The translations under genes were made by a program, and so were the position numbers. The notes beneath the pieces were generated by a model. The model saw only the letters and a program-made list of their open reading frames with translations. It was not told the origin of the DNA and made no database searches. DNA of 64,000 nt from Geothrix sp. (GTDB lineage Bacteria > Acidobacteriota > Holophagae > Holophagales > Holophagaceae): NCBI RefSeq assembly GCF_030219325.1, contig NZ_CP126625.1, positions 3,212,857 through 3,276,856 of the forward strand, given 5' to 3'. Shown in pieces: positions 43,856 through 50,610 of this stretch. Position 1 is the stretch's first letter; every line of letters starts with the position of its first letter.

Positions 43856-45970
43856 TTAGAAATTGGCACTCGGCGGCGCGGGCTCGTCGGCTTCGCCGGC
43901 GTTGGCCAGGGGCACCTTGACGAGGTAGAACGCGATCCCAGCCAGGATCAGGAGGCTGATCCAGAACATGCCGGGGTTGGGGAAGATCTTGTACTTCACC
44001 TCGAAGAAGGCGAGGGAAGCGAAGACCAGGCCCACCAAGGCCTCGCCGGCGATGAGGCCCGCGGCCAGCAGCACACCGTTGTTCTCCACGCGCACCTTCT
44101 GGGCCTCGTTGAGGCCCCGCTTGGCAGCGGACATCTCCACCACACCCTTGATCAGGCCGCCCAGGAAGATGGCGAAGGTGGTTTCCAGGGGCAGATACAT
44201 GCCCACGGACACGAGCATCGGGCTCTTCACCTGCATGAGGATGAAGGCGAAGCCCATCATCATGCCGACGATGATCAGCGGCCAGGCCATCTTGCCTTCC
44301 ACGATGCCGCGGCTGAGCAGGGCCATCAGGCCCGCCTGGGGGGCGGCCAGCTGCTTGGAGCCGAAACCGGCATCCAGGGAGAGCACAGCCTTCTTCTGAT
44401 CGGCGGGGAGCTTCTTCACTTCATCGATGCTGTAGGTCTTGCCATCCGGGGCCGTCACGACCTGCACCTGCTGGGCGGTCAGTTCGGCGATGCGCTTGGT
44501 GCCCTGGGCGGTGATGTCGCCTTCGTGCAGCACCATGAGGGGAATGAACAGCACGACGGAGGCCAGGGCCACGCCGAGAAGATCGCCCATTTCCATGCGC
44601 CAGGGGGTGCCGCCCAGGATGTGGCCGGCCTTGAGGTCCTGCAGCATCTCGCCGGCGACGGCGGCGCTCACGCAGACGATGGCGGCCACGCCAAGCACGG
44701 CGGCCACGCCTTCCCGGCCTTTCACGCCCAGCAGCACCATGACCAGGGCGGTGAGGACGAGGGCGGTCAGCGTCAGGCCGGAGATGGGGTTGTTGCTCGA
44801 TCCCATGATGCCGACGAGGTAGCCGCTGATGGCGGCGAAGAAGAAGCCGAGAATCACCATGACGAGGGCGGCCACGAAGGACACCATGGCCCCCACGTGG
44901 AAGATCTGCCAAGTGATGAGGAAGGTGACGGCGGCAGCGAAGGCGAGACCGCCGAGGACGTAGGTGAAGGGCAGGTCCTTGTTGACGCGGTCCACCACGT
45001 GGTCGCCGGATGCGGCCTTTTTCACGTCGGAGACGGAGCGAGTGAGGCCCGTGGCCAGGCTCTTGCGCATCTTGAAGAGGGTGAAGCCGGCGCCCACGAG
45101 CATGCCGCCAATGGCGATGGGGCGAACGATGAACTTCCACACGGAGTAGGACAGGGCGATCCAATCGCCTTCAGGGGCGCCTTCAGGCAGCACGCCGGGG
45201 GCCAGGAAGTAGGTGATGATCGGGACCAGCAGACCCCAGGCGATGATGCCACCGGAGAAGTTCAGGGCGCCGAGCTTGGGCCCGATGATGTAGCCCACGC
45301 CCATGTAGGCGGGGCTGATGCCGGGGGAGCTGAGCAGCATGCCGCCCGCGACCTTGGCCTTCCAGGTGCCCACGAGGTTGATGGCCGAGGTCTTGAAGAA
45401 GACGAACTTCTCCCAGGCGCTGGCGAAGAGGGAGAGTTGCACGAGCGCCTGGATGCTGGCACCGATGCCCATGGCGCCGAAGAGGAACTTGGTGCCGCTG
45501 CCACCGCGGGCGCCGGCCTTGTGGATCTCGGCGGCGGCCACGCTCTCGGGGTAGGGCAGTTCGGCATCTTCCACCATCACGCGGCGGAGCAGGGCCACGA
45601 ACATGATGCCGAGCACGCCGCCCGTGAACATGATCAGGGAGCTGGTGACGTAGTTCCCGGCCGTGAAGAACTTGGGCCAGATGCCGCTGATGACGAAGGC
45701 GGGCACGGTGAAGATGGCGCCGGCGGCCACGGACTCGCCGATGCTGCCCACGGTTCGGGCCATGTTCTCTTCGAGGATGGTGCCCTTCATCAGCTTGATG
45801 AGGGCCATGCCGATGACCGCCGCCGGATAGGTGGCGGCGATGGTCATGCCGGCCTTCAACCCGAGGTAGGCGTTGGCGGAACCGAGCACCACGGCCATGA
45901 CGAGGCCGATGAGCACCGCCCGCAGGGAGAATTCCCGCAGGTTCTGGTCGGATGGGACAAAGGGTTGCAT
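43856..45970 (-). CDS. OPT-family oligopeptide transporter
   Basis: Product of 704 residues with about 14-16 hydrophobic segments. N-terminal EFSLRAVLIGLVMAVVLGSA NAYLGLKAGMT and the internal PAYMGVGYIIGPKLGALNFSG and ISGYLVGIMGSSNNPISGLT segments are hallmarks of the bacterial OPT branch. Members import oligopeptides or metal-chelate compounds with protons. A soluble loop at about 490-540 includes DGKTYSIDEVKKLPADQKKA. AGGAG lies before ATG 45970. Apparently a single-gene transcript. Confidence 0.9.
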   Translation of the reverse strand: MQPFVPSDQNLREFSLRAVLIGLVMAVVLGSANAYLGLKAGMTIAATYPAAVIGMALIKLMKGTILEENMARTVGSIGESVAAGAIFTVPAFVISGIWPKFFTAGNYVTSSLIMFTGGVLGIMFVALLRRVMVEDAELPYPESVAAAEIHKAGARGGSGTKFLFGAMGIGASIQALVQLSLFASAWEKFVFFKTSAINLVGTWKAKVAGGMLLSSPGISPAYMGVGYIIGPKLGALNFSGGIIAWGLLVPIITYFLAPGVLPEGAPEGDWIALSYSVWKFIVRPIAIGGMLVGAGFTLFKMRKSLATGLTRSVSDVKKAASGDHVVDRVNKDLPFTYVLGGLAFAAAVTFLITWQIFHVGAMVSFVAALVMVILGFFFAAISGYLVGIMGSSNNPISGLTLTALVLTALVMVLLGVKGREGVAAVLGVAAIVCVSAAVAGEMLQDLKAGHILGGTPWRMEMGDLLGVALASVVLFIPLMVLHEGDITAQGTKRIAELTAQQVQVVTAPDGKTYSIDEVKKLPADQKKAVLSLDAGFGSKQLAAPQAGLMALLSRGIVEGKMAWPLIIVGMMMGFAFILMQVKSPMLVSVGMYLPLETTFAIFLGGLIKGVVEMSAAKRGLNEAQKVRVENNGVLLAAGLIAGEALVGLVFASLAFFEVKYKIFPNPGMFWISLLILAGIAFYLVKVPLANAGEADEPAPPSANF

Positions 45971-46054
45971 CGGTGCTCCTGAAAAGGCGCCAGAGGGAAA
46001 TGAGTAAGGCCGGTTGGAGCGGATAGTCTAATACATCGCCGTTTTCCCATTCCC

Positions 46055-46822
46055 ATGACCCCGACCCTCACCAGCAAGGCCAACCCGCGCTTCCGGGCGC
46101 TGCAGACCCGCCTGAAGGCGGGTGGCCTGCGGCGTGAGAGCACCCTGCTGCTGGGGGAGAAGCTCATCGAGGCCTGGGCCGAGGCCCGACAGACCACTGC
46201 CGGAAAGCGCCTGCAACCAGCCCTCTGGCTGCGCCTGGAGCAGACCGATCCCCATCCCTTGGAGACGGTCCTGGGGGTCGAGACCCAAGTGCTGGGCGAG
46301 GTCCTCATGCGGGAACTGGCCGAGGCGGGCAGCCCACCGGAGCATGCCCTTCTGATGGAACTCGGCCCGGAACCCACCGGCTCCCTGGCCTCCCGGGTCA
46401 TCGGCGCCTGGGGCATCCAGGATCCTGGCAACCTCGGCGCCATCCTGCGCAGTGCCGCGGCCTTCGGCTTCCAGGAGGCCCTGCTGGGTCCCGGCTGTGC
46501 CGACCCCTTCCACCCCAGGGCCCTGCGGGGCAGCATGGGCGCCGCCTTCCTCCTGCCCCTGCGCCGGGTCGAGGCCCTGGCTCCGGACGCCGGTCGCTGG
46601 TTCGCCCTGGATGGCGGTCCGGGCGCCATTCCCATGGCCGAAGCGGACCTGTCCGAGCCCCTGCGCCTCCTGGTGGGCAATGAGGGGCACGGCTGGCAGG
46701 GCGTGGACCTGCCCGCGGGCGTCCAGCGCCTGGCCATCCCCATCCGGGGCGTGGAGAGCCTCAACGCGGCCGTGGCCGCGGGCATCGCCTGCTTTGAAAC
46801 GGCGCGGAGGTATTCGGGTTGA
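46055..46822 (+). CDS. SpoU/TrmH-family RNA 2'-O-methyltransferase
   Basis: Product of 255 residues. N-terminal substrate-binding part (LTSKANPRFRALQTRLKAGG; LLLGEKLIEAW) and C-terminal SPOUT knot with the three motifs: GIQDPGNLGAILRSAAAFG, LRLLVGNEGHGWQG and LAIPIRGVESLNAAVAAGI. It should methylate a ribose in rRNA or tRNA; the site cannot be told. The ribosome-binding site before ATG 46055 is weak. Its TGA overlaps the TTG start of lnt; the operon runs on through a GNAT gene to maf. Confidence 0.9.
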   Translation: MTPTLTSKANPRFRALQTRLKAGGLRRESTLLLGEKLIEAWAEARQTTAGKRLQPALWLRLEQTDPHPLETVLGVETQVLGEVLMRELAEAGSPPEHALLMELGPEPTGSLASRVIGAWGIQDPGNLGAILRSAAAFGFQEALLGPGCADPFHPRALRGSMGAAFLLPLRRVEALAPDAGRWFALDGGPGAIPMAEADLSEPLRLLVGNEGHGWQGVDLPAGVQRLAIPIRGVESLNAAVAAGIACFETARRYSG

Positions 46823-48330
46823 AAACAGGCTGGCTCCTCAGTTCCTTCAGTTCCCTGGTCCTCGCGGCGGTCTTCGTGCTGGCCTTCCGCTTCCCCGGCG
46901 CCCTGGGGGGCTGGCTGGAACCCGCCATGGCCCTGCTCTTCCCCCTGCTGCTGCTGGACGGACTGTTCAAGGGGCGCCACGCCGGCTGGACCTGGCTGAC
47001 CCTGGTGGCCGGCCTGGTCCTCCTCTACCTCTGGGTGCCCCAGACCCTGGCCAGCAAGGGTGGCCTGCCCTTCGGCGCGGCCCTGCTGGGCCTGGTGCTG
47101 CTGAGCCTCTGGGAGGGTACGGGGCTCTGGCTGGTGGCCATGGGTGCCCGCTGGATGTTCCGCCGGACCGGAGCCCCGGGCGCTGCCCTGGCGGCGGGCC
47201 TGATCCTGCTCGCCTGGGAGACCTGGGGCTTCCACGTCTATCCCTGGACCTGGGGCGCAGCCTTCGGATCCCTGCCCTGGACCGCCCGCGCCGCGGCCTT
47301 CCTGGGCGCTTCAGGACTCTCGGCCCTGGCCTGGGCCTCCGGTGCCTGGGCTGCGGCCGCCCTCGCAGGAGGCGGCTCACCGCGCCGGGCCCTGGCTGGA
47401 CCAGGGGTGGCCCTGGGGGTTCTCCTGCTGGCCGGCGGCTTCTGGTACCTGCTCCCGCGCCAGCCTGAGCTGCGCCTGGATGTGGCCCTCATCCAGCCCA
47501 ATTTCCCCGCCGGACAGCGCTGGGTGGGCATGGAGGGCGAGATGTGGCGGCGGAGCGATGCCCTGCTGAAGTCTCAGGGACTGCCGCAGGCGGATCGGGC
47601 CACCCTGCTGCTCTGGCCTGAGAGCTCGGTGCTGGGCCGGGATGACCGCCAGAGCGACCCCCGCCTCGCCCGGGAAGCCGCCTCCCGGGGTGTGGCTTGG
47701 CTGTACGGCACCGAGGGCGGGCTCTTCAACCTGGTCCGGGGCGAAGTGGCGGAGCGGCCTGCCTTCCTGTTCGCGAAGACCGAACCCATGCCCTTCGGCG
47801 AGCGCATGCCGGGGCCCGAGCCCGTGCGGCGCTGGCTGGACCAGCGCCTGGGCTTCCTCTCGCAGGAGCCGGGCGAACTGAAACCGGACTGCGCCTTCGT
47901 GGTGCCCTCCGTGGCCGGGGAGGTGCGCGTCCATCCCTTGATTTGCAGCGAGGCCCTGTTGCCGGAGCGGACCCGGCGCGGGCTTGCCCTCAGCGGCGCC
48001 AACCTGCTGAGCAACCACACCAACGATGGCTGGTTCGACCGCAGCATCGCCACCGACCTGCATGCGGCGCAGATCCGCCTGCGGGCCACGGAGCTGGGGG
48101 TGCCCCTGGTGCGGGCCACGCTCACGGGCAAGTCCGGCATCTTCCGGGAGGACGGGCGGTTCGAGCTTTGGGGCAACCCACTGACCGAAGGCGCCTATGC
48201 AGCGACGCTGCGGTGGCGCCCCGTCCGGACGCCGGCGCGCGTCGCGTGGCTGCTGCCCGGCTTCATGGCCATCCTGCTCGCCGGATGCGTCCTGCTAGGA
48301 TGGAAGGTCCTGCCCCGGAACCCCAGATGA
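46819..48330 (+). CDS. lnt: Apolipoprotein N-acyltransferase
   Basis: Product of 503 residues that adds the third acyl chain to lipoproteins in the inner membrane, consistent with a Gram-negative envelope and with the lipoproteins at 1-1217 and 6791. About six to seven N-terminal membrane segments precede a nitrilase domain with the catalytic triad: Glu268 in LLWPESSVLG, Lys320 in FAKTEPMPFGE and Cys376 in PLICSEALLP. A last membrane helix closes the protein. It starts with TTG at 46819, GGAGG nine bases before, overlapping the methyltransferase stop. Confidence 0.92.
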   Translation: MKTGWLLSSFSSLVLAAVFVLAFRFPGALGGWLEPAMALLFPLLLLDGLFKGRHAGWTWLTLVAGLVLLYLWVPQTLASKGGLPFGAALLGLVLLSLWEGTGLWLVAMGARWMFRRTGAPGAALAAGLILLAWETWGFHVYPWTWGAAFGSLPWTARAAAFLGASGLSALAWASGAWAAAALAGGGSPRRALAGPGVALGVLLLAGGFWYLLPRQPELRLDVALIQPNFPAGQRWVGMEGEMWRRSDALLKSQGLPQADRATLLLWPESSVLGRDDRQSDPRLAREAASRGVAWLYGTEGGLFNLVRGEVAERPAFLFAKTEPMPFGERMPGPEPVRRWLDQRLGFLSQEPGELKPDCAFVVPSVAGEVRVHPLICSEALLPERTRRGLALSGANLLSNHTNDGWFDRSIATDLHAAQIRLRATELGVPLVRATLTGKSGIFREDGRFELWGNPLTEGAYAATLRWRPVRTPARVAWLLPGFMAILLAGCVLLGWKVLPRNPR

Positions 48331-48827
48331 ACCGTGATTTCCTCGTACCCGAGCCACTGGCGACGCCCCAGGGCACCGTGGCCTTCTTCGACGAGACCTG
48401 GACGGTGGACCCCCGGGAGCTCCAGATCTTCTTCCAGGCGGAGGAGGTCTACTGGACCGCCTACCGAACCATCGAGCAGTGGCGGCGACTGCTCTCCTGC
48501 TCCCGCATGCTCACGGCCCGCCTGGTGCCCGAGGGCCACATGGGCGGCCGGCTGGTGGGGGCCACGCGCCTCTGGTCCGACCATGCCTACGAGGCCAAGC
48601 TCTACGACGTGGTGGTGGCCCAGGATCTCATGAACTTCGGCGTCGCCTCGGAGCTGGTGAAGTGGGCCCTGCGGCATCCCTGGGTGGGGGAGGTCCACCG
48701 CTTCGTCCTCGAGACCCGGGACGCCACGGAGTTCTATCCCCGCTTCGGCTTCCAGCCGGGCCATGAAGTGGAGAGCTTCCACATGCGCGTGAAGACCGCC
48801 GACCTGCAGGCCCGGGGGCTCCGATGA
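48327..48827 (+). CDS. GNAT-family N-acetyltransferase
   Basis: Product of 166 residues. The central part (LVGATRLWSDHAYEAKLYDVVVA) and the following helix plus VHRFVLETRDATEFYPRFGF match GNAT strands 4-5, with the acceptor part of the fold at the C-terminus; the pyrophosphate-binding loop (QDLMNFGVASELV) is atypical, having lost the usual R/QxxGxG/A order. ATGA overlaps at both ends (lnt stop, maf start) show tight coupling. Substrate unknown. Confidence 0.75.
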   Translation: MNRDFLVPEPLATPQGTVAFFDETWTVDPRELQIFFQAEEVYWTAYRTIEQWRRLLSCSRMLTARLVPEGHMGGRLVGATRLWSDHAYEAKLYDVVVAQDLMNFGVASELVKWALRHPWVGEVHRFVLETRDATEFYPRFGFQPGHEVESFHMRVKTADLQARGLR

Positions 48828-49450
48828 CCGACACCATGCCCGGCCTCGCCGAGATCGCCCTCCAGCCCCTCATCCTGGCCAGCGGCAGCCCCCGGCGGCG
48901 GCACTGGCTGGAGGCCATGCGCATTCCCTTCGAGCTGCAGGCCCCCCAGGTGGATGAGACCCCCCTGCTCGACGAGGATCCCTCCGACCTGGTGCTGCGT
49001 CTGGCCGAGCTCAAGGCCGAAGTCGTCGCCGCCCGCAACCCGGGCCGCTGGGTCATGGCCGCCGACACCACCGTGGCCGTGGACCACCACACCCTGAACA
49101 AGCCCGTGGATGTCGAAGACGCGGTGCGGATGCTCAGCCTCATCCAGGGCCGGGCCCACCAGGTGCACACCGGCTTCTGCCTGCAGCGGAACGACGCCAT
49201 CCACAGCTTCGTGGACACCGCCCAGGTCTTCTTCCGCCCCCTGACCGAGGCCCAGATCCGGTGGTACGTGGGCACCCGGGAGCCCATGGACAAGGCCGGG
49301 GCCTACGCCATCCAGGGCATCGGGGCCCTCTTCATCGAGGCGGTCCAGGGGAGCTTCTCCACCGTCATGGGACTCCCCGTGGAGCGGATGGGGGCCCTGT
49401 TCGGCCATCTGGGACTGCTGAAACCCTGGATGGGATTCCCGAAAGCCTGA
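48824..49450 (+). CDS. maf: Maf-family nucleoside triphosphate pyrophosphatase
   Basis: Product of 208 residues that hydrolyses non-canonical or pyrimidine nucleotides (dTTP/UTP or modified bases) to monophosphates. Signatures: LILASGSPRRRHWLEAM at the phosphate loop, VDETPL, AADTTVAVDHHTLNKP and AYAIQGIGALFIEAVQGSFS. Last gene of the trmH-lnt-GNAT-maf operon. A short hairpin (TCGTCC-TTTC-GGACGA at 49491-49506) follows about 40 bases later. Confidence 0.92.
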   Translation: MTDTMPGLAEIALQPLILASGSPRRRHWLEAMRIPFELQAPQVDETPLLDEDPSDLVLRLAELKAEVVAARNPGRWVMAADTTVAVDHHTLNKPVDVEDAVRMLSLIQGRAHQVHTGFCLQRNDAIHSFVDTAQVFFRPLTEAQIRWYVGTREPMDKAGAYAIQGIGALFIEAVQGSFSTVMGLPVERMGALFGHLGLLKPWMGFPKA

Positions 49451-49838
49451 TGGATTTACTAGGTAATTCGGCGTCCGGTCCTGGAGGAAATCGTCCTTTC
49501 GGACGAGGCCGATATAGACCACCGCAAAATCCTCTTAAATGTCTGGAAACGCCTCAGAAAAAATAGGTAAACATTCGGGTTCCCCTGCCCTATCATCGTG
49601 ATCTGCGACACAACTTGCCGAGTTGTCGCCCTGGGGTGGAAGCCCCAGGTTTGGGTGATGTCTGAATCATTTTTTAGACAAGGCTGAGCCTTCTCGTCCA
49701 AGCGGATCAGCCTGAGGTTGGGGGATCCCCCGCCCACGCCCCGTCGGCCCGCAGGTCCCCGATCTGTCCCACCGAACACCGTTCCCTGATGGCTTCCCGG
49801 CCCCGTCCTGCAAGCCAGCGCTTTCCAAGGGGTTGTGC
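49451..49838. promoter_or_regulatory. Leader region of the respiratory operon
   Basis: 388 bases without a supported gene, less GC-rich than its neighbours around 49525-49605. Holds a hairpin after maf (49491-49506), a -10-like TATCAT at 49591-49596 with no clear -35, two abutting hairpins at 49605-49649 (listed separately), the short palindromes AAGGCT-G-AGCCTT at 49680-49692 and GGGGGATCCCCC at 49720-49731, and a T-run at about 49670. A promoter for actA and a transcribed leader of about 235 bases are the likely contents. No protein-coding gene is supported. Confidence 0.5.
49605..49649 (+). promoter_or_regulatory. Two abutting hairpins in the actA leader
   Basis: Hairpin 1: GCGA (49605-49608) and CAACT (49611-49615) pair with AGTTG (49621-49625) and TCGC (49626-49629), with a two-base bulge and loop TGCCG. 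Hairpin 2 begins on the next base: CCTGGGG (49630-49636), loop TGGAAG, CCCCAGG (49643-49649). With the -10-like TATCAT at 49591-49596 the transcript would begin next to hairpin 1. No known riboswitch consensus was recognised. Confidence 0.5.
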
Positions 49839-50402
49839 ATGCACCGATTCGACCAGGCGTTCCGCTTCGTCCTGCCGGCCGCGGCCGTGGCGGTCCTGGC
49901 CACGGTCCTCAGCGTGGGCTGGTTCACCCAGCCGGACCGCTTCGCCAAGGGCTATGCCCCCGAGCAGCCCATCCCGTTCTCCCACGAGCTCCATGCCGGC
50001 ACTCTGCGGATCCAGTGCCAGTACTGCCACTCGGGCGCGGACAAGTCCCGGGTTGCGGGCATCCCCAGCCCGGACCTCTGCATGGACTGCCACAAGGTCA
50101 CCAAGGTGGACCGCCCCGCCATCCAGAAGCTGGCCCAGATCGCCAACACCGGCGCGCCCCTGCCCTGGCAGCGGGTCCACACGCTGCCGGATCACGTCTT
50201 CTTCGACCACCGGCCCCACGTGAACGCCGGCATCGCCTGCCAGAGCTGCCACGGCGAGGTGCAAACCATGAAGGTGCTCACCCGCGAGATGGGCATGCGC
50301 ATGGGCAACTGCCTGGGCTGCCACCGGGATCCCCACGCGGCCCTGCCCCCGGGCTCGACGATCACCAGGGGCGCCGAGCACTGCGCCGCCTGCCACCGCT
50401 AG
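49839..50402 (+). CDS. actA: Alternative complex III pentaheme cytochrome ActA
   Basis: Product of 187 residues with one N-terminal membrane helix (about 9-30) and exactly five heme c motifs: CQYCH (60-64), CMDCH (81-85), CQSCH (134-138), CLGCH (158-162) and CAACH (182-186), the last ending one residue before the stop. ActA takes electrons within alternative complex III, a quinol-oxidising complex that replaces bc1. ATG 49839 with AAGGGG seven bases before was chosen over the in-frame TTG at 49833. First gene of the respiratory operon. Confidence 0.92.
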   Translation: MHRFDQAFRFVLPAAAVAVLATVLSVGWFTQPDRFAKGYAPEQPIPFSHELHAGTLRIQCQYCHSGADKSRVAGIPSPDLCMDCHKVTKVDRPAIQKLAQIANTGAPLPWQRVHTLPDHVFFDHRPHVNAGIACQSCHGEVQTMKVLTREMGMRMGNCLGCHRDPHAALPPGSTITRGAEHCAACHR

Positions 50403-50414
50403 GAGCCTCCGACG

Positions 50415-50606
50415 ATGGCCGATTCTCCCCGCAAGCCGATCGTGGACCGCGCCACGGCCCTGCTGGCAGGCCCCTTCCTGCTGGGCCAGCGCGCGCTGAG
50501 CCTCGTGTTCGCCTCCGGCCAGGAAACCTCGGCCGAGGCGCCTGCACCCGCCATCTCCCGCCTCACCATCACGCCCCCCGAACACGCCATCAAGCGCCGC
50601 GGATGA
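50415..50606 (+). CDS. 63-residue small protein between actA and actB
   Basis: ATG 50415 has AGGAG upstream and lies 12 bases after the actA stop; the stop is 4 bases before actB. The product starts MADSPRKPIVDRATALLAG. It has a mildly hydrophobic helix (about 14-34: ALLAGPFLLGQRALSLVF) and a Pro/Ala/Thr-rich tail with two Arg near the end. No known domain. Its place in the operon makes it a candidate accessory subunit or assembly factor of alternative complex III; that is inference. Confidence 0.7.
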   Translation: MADSPRKPIVDRATALLAGPFLLGQRALSLVFASGQETSAEAPAPAISRLTITPPEHAIKRRG

Positions 50607-50610
50607 CCCG

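Noticed and set aside
43787-45982. A 731-codon plus-strand frame opposite the OPT transporter
   Set aside because: Composed of His/Gly/Gln-rich antisense sequence; the OPT gene on the minus strand has membrane segments and family motifs.
49491-49506. Hairpin TCGTCC-TTTC-GGACGA after maf as an intrinsic terminator
   Set aside because: The stem is only six pairs and no T-run follows, so I note it but do not call a terminator.
49658-49687. A 9-codon leader peptide starting at ATG 49658
   Set aside because: No clear ribosome-binding site and no amino-acid-run typical of attenuation; the hairpin explanation needs no peptide.
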